DNA of 64,000 nt from Paraburkholderia terricola (GTDB lineage Bacteria > Pseudomonadota > Gammaproteobacteria > Burkholderiales > Burkholderiaceae), in NCBI RefSeq assembly GCF_900142195.1, contig NZ_FRAB01000003.1, positions 186,001-250,000 of the forward strand. The letters are read 5' to 3'. Below the pieces are notes generated by a model that was not told the DNA's origin, did no database searches, and saw only the letters and a program-made list of their open reading frames with translations. The first letter of the stretch is position 1, and each line of letters begins with the position of its first letter. Shown piece after piece: positions 44,147-54,745 of the stretch. The translations under genes were made by a program, and so were the position numbers.

Positions 44147-45211
44147 TTGACCAAGATCTTTGTCTATGAGTATCTCACTGGCGGCGGCATCGACCCGGCG
44201 CTGGCCGGCGCGGGCAGTCTCGCCGATCTGAGCGCGTTGATCGTCGAGGGGCGGGTGATGCGCGACGCGCTGGTCGCGGATCTGCGCGAACTCGACGGCG
44301 TGCAGGTGACGTTCGCCAGTTCGCGCTTCGAAACCGTCGACCCGGCGCTGGCCCATTGTAGGGCCGCGCCGGGTGAATCGATGACGGCCTTCGTCGCAAG
44401 GGTGGCGCGCGAACACGATTACGCGTGGATCATCGCGCCCGAATGCGACGGCTTGCTGCTGCATCTTTACGATGCGGTCGGCACGGCGCGCTGGCTCGGT
44501 TGCGCGAAGGAAGCGATTCGCGCGGCATCGAGCAAGAGCGTGACCGCCGCGTGTCTCGCGGCGCATGGCATCGCGACGACGCCCGCGCTCGAACCGGGGC
44601 AGGCCGATGCGCGTTCGGAGCGTCATCCGTCCGCCGGCCGCTGGGTCGTGAAACCGGACGACGGCGCGGGCGGTCTCGACACGTTCGTGTTCTACCGTTT
44701 CGCCGATGCCTGCGCGGAATACGATGCGCGTGCCGCCGCCGGACGCAATCCGGTGCTTCAGGAATGGGTCGACGGCGAGCCGCTCAGTCTCTCGCTGATC
44801 TGTCACGAGGACCGTGCCGAGCTCATCAGCATCAACCGGCAGCAGATCGGTTTGAGCGGAGGCGATGCAAGCGGACCGCAACCGCGGATCGTCGAATTCG
44901 ACGGCGTGATGGTGAACCAGATCGATCGTCTCGGCGACCAGGGCCGTGTGCTCGGCGACCTAGCGCAGCGCGTGTATGCGGCGCTGCCCGGCTTGCGCGG
45001 CTTTGCCGGCATCGACGTGGTGTGGCATCCCGAGCGCGGCCCGGTGGTGATCGAGGTCAATCCGCGGTTGACCGTCGCGTATGCGGGGCTGTCCGCGTCG
45101 CTCGGCGGCAATCTCGCGCGCGCGTTGCTGGCGGCGCATGGGGCGCGCATCGACAGAAGCGCGGCGGCGCGCCCGCACGGCTCCGAGACGGCCTGTGGAG
45201 CGCGGCCGTGA
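44147..45211 (+). CDS. mfnD: ATP-grasp ligase, tyramine/tyrosine-glutamate ligase type (methanofuran synthesis)
   Basis: A 354-residue ATP-grasp protein. The N-terminal TKIFVYEYLTGGG is the conserved start for this family, followed by the ATP-binding RWVVKPDDGAGGLDTFVF, LQEWVDGEPLSLSLICHE and GFAGIDVVWHPERGPVVIEVNPRLT. The archaeal homologue MfnD adds glutamate to tyramine; bacterial homologues make the glutamyl part of methylofuran, perhaps with tyrosine. The start codon is TTG at 44147 with TGGGGGC before it; no ATG is available. Its end overlaps the next gene (GTGA). Confidence 0.82.
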   Translation: MTKIFVYEYLTGGGIDPALAGAGSLADLSALIVEGRVMRDALVADLRELDGVQVTFASSRFETVDPALAHCRAAPGESMTAFVARVAREHDYAWIIAPECDGLLLHLYDAVGTARWLGCAKEAIRAASSKSVTAACLAAHGIATTPALEPGQADARSERHPSAGRWVVKPDDGAGGLDTFVFYRFADACAEYDARAAAGRNPVLQEWVDGEPLSLSLICHEDRAELISINRQQIGLSGGDASGPQPRIVEFDGVMVNQIDRLGDQGRVLGDLAQRVYAALPGLRGFAGIDVVWHPERGPVVIEVNPRLTVAYAGLSASLGGNLARALLAAHGARIDRSAAARPHGSETACGARP

Positions 45212-46458
45212 GCGCGGCGCAGGCAGCGCATGCGAGCCACGCGGGCGTCGATGGCGCGATTTTCGGCTGGGATGTGGGCGGCGCGCACGTGAAGGTGTCG
45301 ATGGCCGATGCCGGCGGCGCGGTGCTCGACGTCGCGCAATGGGCGTGTCCGCTGTGGCAGGGACTCGAACATCTGGAGCGGACGATCGACCTCGTGTTCG
45401 AGCGCTGGCCGGCCGCGAACACGGCCGCCGCGCGGCACGCCGTGACGATGACGGGCGAAATGGTCGACCTGTTCCCCGATCGCGCCGCAGGCGTGCGGGC
45501 GATTGCCGGCACGCTCGCGCAGCGGCTCGCGACGCGCTCGCATGCGCCGTTGCAGTCGCAAACGCACGCGCGGTTGGGCTCGCGATCAGATGCACGAGCA
45601 GGCGCACAGGCAGGCGCACAGGCAGGCCCACAAGCAGGCTCACAAGCGGGCGCACAGTTGCGTTTTTATGCAGGCGAAACCGGCTGGCTCGCGCCGCAAG
45701 ACTGCGCCGCCAACTGGCGTGACGTTGCCTCCGCGAACTGGCTCGCCACCGCGCACTGGGTCGCCACGCGCGCAGCCGACGCGGTGCTCATCGACATCGG
45801 CAGCACGACCACCGACATCATTCCGATCGCTGGCGGGCGCGTCGTCGCGCGCGCCGCGACCGATGCCGGGCGGCTCGCGACCGGCGAACTGGTCTACCAG
45901 GGTGTCGTGCGCACGCCGTTGTGCGGGATCGCGCACCGCATCGAATTCGCGGGCGCGGCCGTCAACGTGATGAACGAATGGTTCGCGACGAGCGCGGATG
46001 TCTATCGGCTGACCGGCGAACTGGAGCCGCACTACGACCTCTATCCGAGCGCCGACCAGGGACCGAAGACGGAAGCCGCGAGCCGTGCGCGGATCGCGCG
46101 GATGATCGGCCGCGACGCCTACGAAACGGAGCCCGCCGAATGGCGCCGGTTCGCGCTGCGCTGGCGCGAACTGCAATTGCGCGAGATCGGCGTGAACCTC
46201 GCGCGCGTGACGGCGGCGCATCCCGAGCTGGCCGCCGCGCCGCTGGTGGGCGCGGGCTGCGGACGCTTCCTCGTGGCGGCGCTGGCGCGTGAGGAGGCGC
46301 GCGGCTATGTCGATTTCGGCGCGCTGGCGGGCGTGCCCGACGCATGCTCGGAGTGGGCCGCGACTTGCGCGCCGAGCGTGGCGGTGGCGCTGCTCGCGGC
46401 CGCGCACGACCGGCATGCGGGCCGCGACGGCGAGGGCGCGGTATCGCGGGCGGCATGA
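45208..46458 (+). CDS. mfnF: H4MPT-linked C1 transfer pathway protein, MfnF-like (ASKHA fold)
   Basis: A 416-residue protein of the hydantoinase/acetone-carboxylase-like actin fold. The phosphate loops are FGWDVGGAHVKVSMAD at the start and DAVLIDIGSTTTDIIPI in the centre, followed by GELVYQGVVRTPLCGIAHRIEF and a C-terminal VGAGCGRFL. This matches the family annotated as H4MPT-linked C1 transfer protein, whose archaeal member MfnF joins the furan and phenol halves of methanofuran. Residues about 127-155 are a Gln/Ala/Gly repeat (12-bp units). GTG start within the mfnD stop. The 3' end lies in a 99-bp duplication. Confidence 0.85.
   Translation: MSAAQAAHASHAGVDGAIFGWDVGGAHVKVSMADAGGAVLDVAQWACPLWQGLEHLERTIDLVFERWPAANTAAARHAVTMTGEMVDLFPDRAAGVRAIAGTLAQRLATRSHAPLQSQTHARLGSRSDARAGAQAGAQAGPQAGSQAGAQLRFYAGETGWLAPQDCAANWRDVASANWLATAHWVATRAADAVLIDIGSTTTDIIPIAGGRVVARAATDAGRLATGELVYQGVVRTPLCGIAHRIEFAGAAVNVMNEWFATSADVYRLTGELEPHYDLYPSADQGPKTEAASRARIARMIGRDAYETEPAEWRRFALRWRELQLREIGVNLARVTAAHPELAAAPLVGAGCGRFLVAALAREEARGYVDFGALAGVPDACSEWAATCAPSVAVALLAAAHDRHAGRDGEGAVSRAA
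45598..45657. repeat. 12-bp tandem repeat inside the MfnF-like gene
   Basis: Five units of a 12-base repeat (consensus GCAGGCGCACAG, with small changes). In frame it encodes five copies of A-G-x-Q in a loop between the two phosphate-binding subdomains. Confidence 0.85.
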
Positions 46459-46625
46459 GCCGAAGCGTAATGAGCCGCGCGATGGACGGCACGCGGAACG
46501 GCGCGGCGTGAGCTTTTGGGGTGTGACAGGTAGGGCGCGGTATCGCGGGCGGCATGAGCCGAAGCGCGATGAGCCGCGCGTCGGACGGCACACGGAACGG
46601 CACGACGCGAGCTTTGGTCAGACAG
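46433..46625. repeat. 99-bp tandem duplication at the end of the MfnF-like gene
   Basis: The segment at 46433-46531 is repeated from 46532 with only scattered differences. Both copies contain the stretch GCGCGGTATCGCGGGCGGCA and a GAGCCG-rich part. The first copy includes the last codons and stop of the MfnF-like gene; the second lies in the 263-base gap before mfnE. This is a recent local duplication. Confidence 0.85.
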
Positions 46626-46721
46626 TGCTCGAACGCGCGAGCCAATCAGCAGGTGAATGCACCCGCAACGAACATGCAGCGAACACACCAACGCAGTTAA
46701 TCGGAAACGAGGACAACGGTC

Positions 46722-47312
46722 ATGTGGGTGGTCAAGATCGGGGGCAGCCTGAGTCACGAGCCGACGCTGCGCAACTGGCTCGACGAGCTATGCGAGGTGG
46801 GGGGCGGGCGCGTCGTGATCGTGCCGGGCGGCGGCGATTTCGCCGACAAGGTGCGGCAATATCAGAGCGAGTGGCGTTTCGACGATCTCGTCGCGCACAA
46901 CATGTGTCTGCTCGCGATGACGCAGTACGCGATCATGATGCAAGGCGTGCGGCCCGAACTCGTGCTTGCGTCGAGCGAGGCCAAGATTCGCCGCGCGTTG
47001 CGCGACGGCCATGTCGCCGTATGGGTGCCGACCGCTCTGATGCGCGACACGCCCGACGCGATGAGCAACTGGGACACGACCTCCGACAGCCTCGCCGCCT
47101 GGCTCTCGACGATGCTCAACGCCGAGCGGCTGATCGTGGTGAAGTCATGTCCGATCTTCGAGGACGAACGGCTTGAAACGCTGGCGGCAACGGGCGTGGT
47201 GGACCGCCGTTTCGTCGATTATGTGAACGACGCGAATTACGTGGTGGAATTGCTCAACAAGGACAACGTGGCGTTGATGCGCGACCGGCTGCTGAATATG
47301 CCGGTAACGTAG
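46722..47312 (+). CDS. mfnE: amino acid kinase-fold protein, MfnE-like
   Basis: A 196-residue short member of the amino acid (aspartate/uridylate) kinase fold. The start MWVVKIGGSLSHE and VVIVPGGGDFADKVR give the ATP and substrate loops; C-terminal NKDNVALMRDRLLNMPVT. The archaeal homologue MfnE phosphorylates the aminomethylfuran-phosphate to a diphosphate before condensation. Located 263 bases after the MfnF-like gene on the same strand, convergent with mfnB. Identification rests on fold and context rather than a unique motif. Confidence 0.78.
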   Translation: MWVVKIGGSLSHEPTLRNWLDELCEVGGGRVVIVPGGGDFADKVRQYQSEWRFDDLVAHNMCLLAMTQYAIMMQGVRPELVLASSEAKIRRALRDGHVAVWVPTALMRDTPDAMSNWDTTSDSLAAWLSTMLNAERLIVVKSCPIFEDERLETLAATGVVDRRFVDYVNDANYVVELLNKDNVALMRDRLLNMPVT

Positions 47313-47384
47313 TCGGCAAGCTGACATCCGTGGATGAGCAGCATGGGCGGCACGAGCGCCGCACCATGCGCCGGGAGAAGAATC

Positions 47385-48131
47385 CTACAAACGGGCCGCG
47401 TCCGAAGAAACGCCCGAGCCCGAAGTCGCGCCCGCAAGACCCCTATCACCGCTTGCACTGTGCAGCGCGCCGGCCAGGTCGGCGACCCGTTGCGGATCGA
47501 GCCGCGAGCGGCGCCCATCCACGCACAAGGCCGTGCGAAAGCCCGCGAAATCCGGCGCCAGCGCCCTGATCTGCGCGAGCTGCGCCCAGCCGAGCGAACC
47601 GGCGATGCCGCTCATCGCGCCTTGCTCGCGGATCAGCCGCAGCCATTGCCCCAGCGATTCGCTGTCCACGTGATCGAACAGCGTGTTGCCGTCCTTGCCC
47701 TCGGTGTCGAACATCACGCCCACGAATCCGAGCGTGGCCGCGTAGGCGACCAGTTCGCCGTCCATGCCGCCGTCGCACAGCAGCACCGGCACGACGGTCG
47801 CCGGCAGATTCGCGAGGTGTTCGAGGCAACGCCGCGCGGCCGGTCCTCGCGCCACGCCCACTTTCACATAATCGACGCCCGCCTCGCTGACCTCGATGAC
47901 GCGCGCGGCGATCTCGTCGAGCGCTTCGGCCGGCACGTCGCCGATCGTCGCGCTGATCGGCTTGACCGGGTAACGGGCGCGTAGATGACGCGCGATATTC
48001 GTGATGTCGCCGATCGACAGGCCGCCGAGCGCGCCCGCGTTCGGCTCCTTCAGGTCGATCAGCTCGGCGCCGGCCTGGGCAGCGTCGAACGCCTCCTCGT
48101 GCGAGCGGACGCTCGCGAGCAATGCGGTCAT
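47385..48131 (-). CDS. mfnB: (5-formylfuran-3-yl)methyl phosphate synthase, MfnB
   Basis: A 248-residue UPF0264/MfnB protein that makes the furan precursor of methanofuran from two glyceraldehyde-3-phosphates. The family start TALLASVRSHEEAFDAAQAG is followed by ELIDLKEPNAGALGGL (Schiff-base Lys in DLKEP), YVKVGVARG (second Lys) and GVMFDTEGKDGNTLFDH. The last 25 residues (GDRGLAGATSGSG) are an extra tail. Overlapped by no gene but only 16 bases from the DUF447 gene, with which it shares an operon. Confidence 0.92.
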   Translation of the reverse strand: MTALLASVRSHEEAFDAAQAGAELIDLKEPNAGALGGLSIGDITNIARHLRARYPVKPISATIGDVPAEALDEIAARVIEVSEAGVDYVKVGVARGPAARRCLEHLANLPATVVPVLLCDGGMDGELVAYAATLGFVGVMFDTEGKDGNTLFDHVDSESLGQWLRLIREQGAMSGIAGSLGWAQLAQIRALAPDFAGFRTALCVDGRRSRLDPQRVADLAGALHSASGDRGLAGATSGSGVSSDAARL

Positions 48132-48147
48132 CGGGTTCTCCGAAAGA

Positions 48148-48747
48148 CTAGTGGGACACGAGTTCGGCGGACGAACCGCCGGCGGAATCGAGGCTCGCGC
48201 GGTGTCGCGCGATCGCGGAGGTGAGCCAGCCCCAGGCGGTGCGCTCGGCATCGCCCGCGGTTTTGTCGATGGCGATCTGCAGGTAGGCCATTTCGCGGTC
48301 GACCTTGTCGGCCGGCAGCATGAAGAGCCGGCTCACCAGCACCGCGCCTTCGATCACCGCCGCCTGAGCGCGGTTGAAACCGGCGAACGGCGCGTGATTC
48401 TCGCGGTGCACGCACTTCATGCGCAGCACCGGGCGCTGGTTGTCGTCGCGCAGTTCATCGAGTTCGAGTTCGGCATGCGCGAGCGACTCCGCCAGCCGGA
48501 TGCTCGCGACGCGAGTGGCGGCGACAGTGGGCCAATCGGTCGCGCAGTGCGTGACGCAGCCGGCGAAAACGCGGACGTCGGTGGTGAAATTCAGAACCGC
48601 CGCGCGCGACGCGACGATGTTGTCGAGTGTGGCCGACGGGCGAAACGGGGAAAGAATGACGAACTCGCCCTCGTAACGCGCCCCCATCGGCGCTATGTGA
48701 GGACGGCCATCGCACGCTGCCGTGGTGACGATCGTTTCGTGGATCAT
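48148..48747 (-). CDS. DUF447 family flavin-binding-like protein
   Basis: A 199-residue protein. IHETIVTTAACDGRPHIAPM followed by FRPSATLDNI and AVLNFTTDVRVFAGCV identifies the DUF447 family, a split-barrel (FMN-binding-like) group conserved with H4MPT genes in archaea and methylotrophs, with no proven reaction. Length is close to the family. It sits between pqqA and mfnB, 96 bases after pqqA and 16 bases before mfnB. Its conserved position suggests a part in methanofuran or H4MPT synthesis or reduction. Confidence 0.85.
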   Translation of the reverse strand: MIHETIVTTAACDGRPHIAPMGARYEGEFVILSPFRPSATLDNIVASRAAVLNFTTDVRVFAGCVTHCATDWPTVAATRVASIRLAESLAHAELELDELRDDNQRPVLRMKCVHRENHAPFAGFNRAQAAVIEGAVLVSRLFMLPADKVDREMAYLQIAIDKTAGDAERTAWGWLTSAIARHRASLDSAGGSSAELVSH

Positions 48748-48817
48748 GATGGAACGTGAGTCGTGACAGCGCCGAAAGGCCGGCCGATTCAGCTAAAGAG
48801 AAAAGTGATCCGCGAAA

Positions 48818-48835
48818 GGGCCGCGCATGCGGCCC
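48818..48835 (-). terminator. hairpin downstream of pqqA, possible terminator or attenuator
   Basis: GGGCCGC and GCGGCCC form a perfect 7-bp stem around a 4-base loop, 9 bases past the pqqA stop. On the minus strand it is followed by TTT then mixed sequence, so it would stop transcription only in part. This would leave more pqqA than DUF447/mfnB message. Confidence 0.45.
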
Positions 48836-48843
48836 GTGCGGGC

Positions 48844-48918
48844 TTAACGCGTCGCGATATACATCGTGATTTCAAAACCAAAGCGCATATCGGTGTAGCT
48901 AGGTGTCGTCCATTGCAT
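48844..48918 (-). CDS. pqqA: PQQ precursor peptide PqqA, encoded apart from pqqBCDE
   Basis: A 24-residue peptide, MQWTTPSYTDMRFGFEITMY plus IATR, which matches the short PqqA type of Burkholderia and Pseudomonas in length and layout. Glu16 and Tyr20, separated by three residues in FEITMY, are the pair that PqqE joins and that become PQQ. A strong GGAGGA ribosome binding site lies 7 bases before the ATG. It is 12.7 kb from pqqB and reads away from it in a DUF447/mfnB unit; it is divergent from cbbL. No second pqqA was seen near pqqB. Confidence 0.95.
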   Translation of the reverse strand: MQWTTPSYTDMRFGFEITMYIATR

Positions 48919-50903
<1,985 letters not shown>

Positions 50904-51014
50904 AACGCCGCATTCACGGCAATCGTTATCGCGGGAACGACAGCAGTGCCGCCGCACTGCGTTGGAAAACTGTTGACCCGATTCAGGCCGTCACATCAAT
51001 CAACGAGGTTCGCC

Positions 51015-51443
51015 ATGCGCATTACACAAGGCACATTTTCCTTCTTGCCGGAATTGACCGACGAGGAGATCGGCTTGCAGATCGACTATGCGTTGAGCCA
51101 GGGCTGGGCCTGCTCGGTGGAATACACCGACGACCCGCATCCGCGCAATACGTACTGGGAAATGTGGGGCTTGCCCATGTTCGATCTGCGCGATGCGGCC
51201 GGCGTGTTGCAGGAGGTGAGGGCATGCCGCGCGGCGTGGCCGCAGCACTACATCAAGGTCAATGCGTTCGATTCGGAGCGCACCTTCGAGACGATGCGCC
51301 TGTCGTTCATCGTCAACCGGCCGGACGACGAGCCGGGTTTCCGTCTCACGCGGCAGGATGGCGCGGGGCGCGTGCAGCGCTATGGACTGTCGAGCTATGC
51401 GGGCGACCGGCCCGCGGGTGAGCGCTACGGCCCGGCACGGTAA
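51015..51443 (+). CDS. cbbS: RuBisCO small subunit
   Basis: A 142-residue small subunit of the red type. Start [19 protein letters not shown] and [20 protein letters not shown] with [17 protein letters not shown] are characteristic. The C-terminal extension ([20 protein letters not shown]) forms the beta-hairpin typical of forms IC and ID. The ATG at 51015 gives the conserved start. Confidence 0.98.
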   Translation: MRITQGTFSFLPELTDEEIGLQIDYALSQGWACSVEYTDDPHPRNTYWEMWGLPMFDLRDAAGVLQEVRACRAAWPQHYIKVNAFDSERTFETMRLSFIVNRPDDEPGFRLTRQDGAGRVQRYGLSSYAGDRPAGERYGPAR

Positions 51444-51535
51444 TTGGATGCGGTGCGGTGCATGAGTCGCTGTATCGATCACCGCATCGCTTACCGCGTC
51501 GATCACCGCGCGAATGGTATGAACAAGGAGATGCA

Positions 51536-52573
51536 ATGACCGAAGCTGCCGTAGTGGACACGCATGCGCCGTCCGTTGCACGAGCCGGCGCGCAGGATTC
51601 GCGTCAGGAGCCGCCGCATATCGATCTCGCGGCGCTGTATCGCGACTCCGGCATCGGCGACGTGCTCGCCGAACTCGACCGCGACCTGGTCGGACTCGTG
51701 CCGGTCAAGACCCGCATCCGCGAGGTCGCCGCTCATCTGCTGGTGGAGCGCGCCCGCGATTCGCTCGGCCTCGCGAGCGGCGCGCCGACCCTGCACATGT
51801 GTTTCTCCGGCAATCCCGGCACGGGCAAGACCACGGTCGCGCTGCGCATGGCCGAAGTGCTGCACCGGCTCGGCTACATTCGCCGCAATCATCTGGTTTC
51901 GGTGACGCGCGACGACCTCGTCGGTCAATACATCGGCCATACCGCGCCGAAAACGCGCGATGTGCTAAAGCGCGCGATGGGCGGCGTGCTGTTCATCGAC
52001 GAAGCGTATTACCTGTATCGCCCCGAGAACGAGCGCGACTACGGCCAGGAAGCGATCGAAATCCTGCTGCAGACAATGGAAAACCAGCGCGACGATCTGG
52101 TGGTGATTCTCGCGGGCTACGCGTCGCGTATGGAGATCTTCTTCGAAAGCAATCCGGGTTTCCGTTCCCGGATCGCGCATCACATCACGTTCCCCGATTA
52201 CGAGGAAGCGGAACTGCTCGACATCGCCGAGCGCATGCTCGCGACGATGCACTACCGCTTCGACGCCGACTCGCGGCGCGCTTTCGCCGAGTACCTCGCG
52301 CTGCGCATCCGTCAGCCGAATTTCGCCAACGCCCGTTCGGTGCGCAATGCGCTCGACCGCGCGCGGCTGCGCCAGGCGAACCGCCTGTTCGCCAACGCGA
52401 TGAAGGGCGGCGCGCCGATCGACGCCGCCGCGCTCACGTTGATCGGCGCCGCCGACGTGCGCGCGAGCCGCGTATTCGACGAGCCGTCCGCCGAGGCCGG
52501 GAGCGACGCCGCTTGTGCGTCCGCGTCCGCATCCCCGCCAGCGCCGCGCGCCTTTCAGGCGCCGCCAGGCTGA
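51536..52573 (+). CDS. cbbX: red-type RuBisCO activase CbbX (AAA+)
   Basis: A 345-residue AAA+ protein that removes inhibitory sugar phosphates from RuBisCO by tugging on the large-subunit C-terminus. Walker [15 protein letters not shown] near residue 95, pore-loop region [12 protein letters not shown], Walker [14 protein letters not shown], sensor 1 [11 protein letters not shown] and arginine-finger zone NPGFRSRI are present. The C-terminal 35 residues are an Ala/Ser/Pro-rich tail. ATG chosen for AAGGAG immediately upstream. Sits right after cbbS, as in other form IC operons. Confidence 0.97.
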   Translation: MTEAAVVDTHAPSVARAGAQDSRQEPPHIDLAALYRDSGIGDVLAELDRDLVGLVPVKTRIREVAAHLLVERARDSLGLASGAPTLHMCFSGNPGTGKTTVALRMAEVLHRLGYIRRNHLVSVTRDDLVGQYIGHTAPKTRDVLKRAMGGVLFIDEAYYLYRPENERDYGQEAIEILLQTMENQRDDLVVILAGYASRMEIFFESNPGFRSRIAHHITFPDYEEAELLDIAERMLATMHYRFDADSRRAFAEYLALRIRQPNFANARSVRNALDRARLRQANRLFANAMKGGAPIDAAALTLIGAADVRASRVFDEPSAEAGSDAACASASASPPAPRAFQAPPG

Positions 52574-52600
52574 ACGACAACAATCCTTCAGGAGATCGCC

Positions 52601-53704
52601 ATGCAAGACGGACGTACGACCCTTTCGAAGTTCCTGATCGACACGCTCGACCGCCAGCCCTCTCCTGCGGGGACGACGGAGACGGCGGGGCTCTCGGCGC
52701 TGCTCATCGACGTGGCCGCGGCGATCAAGTCGATCTCGGCGATGCTCACCAAGGGCGCGCTCGGCGGCAATTACGGTTCGGCGCAAAGCATCAACACGCA
52801 TGGCGAGGAGCAGAAGAAGCTCGACGTCGCGACCAACGAGATTTTCGTGCAGCAATGCGAGTGGGACGGTTTGCTCGCCGCGATGGCGTCGGAGGAAATG
52901 GAGACCGTCTACGCGATTCCGCCGGGCTATCCGCGCGGCGACTATCTGCTCGCCTTCGATCCGCTCGACGGCTCCTCGAACATCGACATCAACGGCGTGG
53001 TGGGCTCGATTTTCTCGGTGCTGCGCAATCACGGCGACAAGGACGCGCCGGTCGGCGAGGCCGCGTTCCTGCGGCCCGGTTGCGAGCAGGTCGCGGCGGG
53101 CTACGCCGTCTATGGTCCGTCGACCATGCTCGTGCTGTCGGTCGGCAACGGCACGCATGGCTTCACGCTGGAGCGCGACATCGGCAATTTCGTGCTCACG
53201 CATTCGAACATCCGCATTCCCGAGGACACCGTGGAGTTCGCGATCAACGCGTCGAACGAGCGCTTCTGGGAGCCGCCCGTGCGCCGCTACGTGCAGGAGT
53301 GCAAGGACGGCCGCAGCGGCTGCCGCGCGAGCGACTTCAACATGCGCTGGATCGCGTCGATGGTCGCGGAAGTGCATCGGATCCTGATGCGCGGCGGCGT
53401 GTTCATGTACCCGCGCGACTCCAAGACGCCGGCGATGGAAGGACGCCTGCGCCTGCTCTACGAAGCGAACCCGATGAGTTTTCTGATCGAGCAGGCGGGC
53501 GGCCTGTCGATCACCGGACGCGAACGGATACTCGATGTCGTGCCGGCCACGCTGCATGGGCGCGTGCCCGTGATCCTCGGTTCGAAGAACGAGGTGGAGC
53601 GCATCGGCCGGTATCACGGCGAATACGACCGTGGCGAGGACAAGCCGTTCTCGTCGCCGCTCTTCAACCGGCGCTCGCTGTTTTTGCCCGACTTCACGGC
53701 GTGA
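52601..53704 (+). CDS. cbbF: fructose-1,6-bisphosphatase class I
   Basis: A 367-residue class I FBPase/SBPase. [21 protein letters not shown] (metal- and phosphate-binding) is near residue 125, [15 protein letters not shown] and [14 protein letters not shown] precede it, and [15 protein letters not shown] and [22 protein letters not shown] follow. Metal residues D, E and the loop GGSS are complete. Functions in regeneration of ribulose bisphosphate. Ribosome binding site TCAGGAGAT. Linked with cbbP in the operon, 27 bases after cbbX. Confidence 0.97.
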   Translation: MQDGRTTLSKFLIDTLDRQPSPAGTTETAGLSALLIDVAAAIKSISAMLTKGALGGNYGSAQSINTHGEEQKKLDVATNEIFVQQCEWDGLLAAMASEEMETVYAIPPGYPRGDYLLAFDPLDGSSNIDINGVVGSIFSVLRNHGDKDAPVGEAAFLRPGCEQVAAGYAVYGPSTMLVLSVGNGTHGFTLERDIGNFVLTHSNIRIPEDTVEFAINASNERFWEPPVRRYVQECKDGRSGCRASDFNMRWIASMVAEVHRILMRGGVFMYPRDSKTPAMEGRLRLLYEANPMSFLIEQAGGLSITGRERILDVVPATLHGRVPVILGSKNEVERIGRYHGEYDRGEDKPFSSPLFNRRSLFLPDFTA

Positions 53705-53808
53705 CACGCGTGACTCGCATGACCCCGGCAACCCGCGTGCGCGCGTAATCCGCGCGGCAGCGGCGCAGCCAGCAGCCGAAAAGAACATCACCTTCCGGAG
53801 ACAAGCGT

Positions 53809-54681
53809 ATGTCACTCAAACACCCGATCATCGCGGTAACCGGTTCGAGCGGCGCCGGCACCACGACCGTCATGAAAAGCTTCACCCACATCTTTCGGCG
53901 CGAGAAGATCAACGCGCAGATCGTCGAGGGCGACGCCTTTCACCGTTACGACCGCAACGGCATGCGCGAGGCGATGAAGGAGCACGAGCGCGACGGCGCG
54001 CCGAACTTCAGCCATTTCGGACCCGAGGCGAATCTGCTCGAAGAACTGGAGACGCTGTTCGCCAGTTACGGCGAAAGCGGCTCGGGCAAGTTGCGCCACT
54101 ACGTGCACGACGAAGGCGAATCGCGGCTCTACAAGCAGGACGCCGGCACCTTCACGCCGTGGGAGGACGTGACGCCCGGCACCGATCTGATGTTCTACGA
54201 GGGGCTGCACGGCGCGGCGGTGACCGACAAAATCGACGTCGCGCGGCATGCGGATCTGCTGATCGGCGTGGTGCCGATCATCAACCTCGAATGGATTCAG
54301 AAGCTGCACCGCGATCAGAACATGCGCGGTTACTCGCACGAAGCGGTGGTCGATACGATCCTGCGGCGCATGCCCGATTACGTGAACTACATCTGTCCGC
54401 AATTCTCCCGCACGCATGTCAACTTTCAGCGCGTGCCGACCGTGGATACCTCGAATCCCTTCACCGCCCGCGAAATTCCGGCGCCGGACGAGAGCTTCGT
54501 CGTGATCCGTTTCGCGCGGCCGAAGGGCATCGACTTCCAGTACCTGCTGACGATGCTGCACGACTCGTTCATGTCGCGCCCCAATGTGATCGTCGTTCCG
54601 GGCGGCAAGATGGGCCTCGCGATGCAACTGATTTTCACGCCGATGATTCTGCAACTGATCGACCGGCAGGCGCGCGCCTGA
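53809..54681 (+). CDS. cbbP: phosphoribulokinase, class I
   Basis: A 290-residue kinase of the proteobacterial class I type, which phosphorylates ribulose 5-phosphate. The P-loop is [14 protein letters not shown] near residue 12, acid/base region [27 protein letters not shown] with the catalytic Asp neighbourhood, and [15 protein letters not shown] and [20 protein letters not shown]-terminal [16 protein letters not shown] is typical. Separated from cbbF by about 100 bases without feature; TTCCGGAGAC before the start. Confidence 0.97.
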   Translation: MSLKHPIIAVTGSSGAGTTTVMKSFTHIFRREKINAQIVEGDAFHRYDRNGMREAMKEHERDGAPNFSHFGPEANLLEELETLFASYGESGSGKLRHYVHDEGESRLYKQDAGTFTPWEDVTPGTDLMFYEGLHGAAVTDKIDVARHADLLIGVVPIINLEWIQKLHRDQNMRGYSHEAVVDTILRRMPDYVNYICPQFSRTHVNFQRVPTVDTSNPFTAREIPAPDESFVVIRFARPKGIDFQYLLTMLHDSFMSRPNVIVVPGGKMGLAMQLIFTPMILQLIDRQARA

Positions 54682-54745
54682 GCGCGGGGCGATCGGCAAG
54701 CCACGGCGGGACCCGTTTTTCTATTTCGTGCAAGGAGACACTTTC

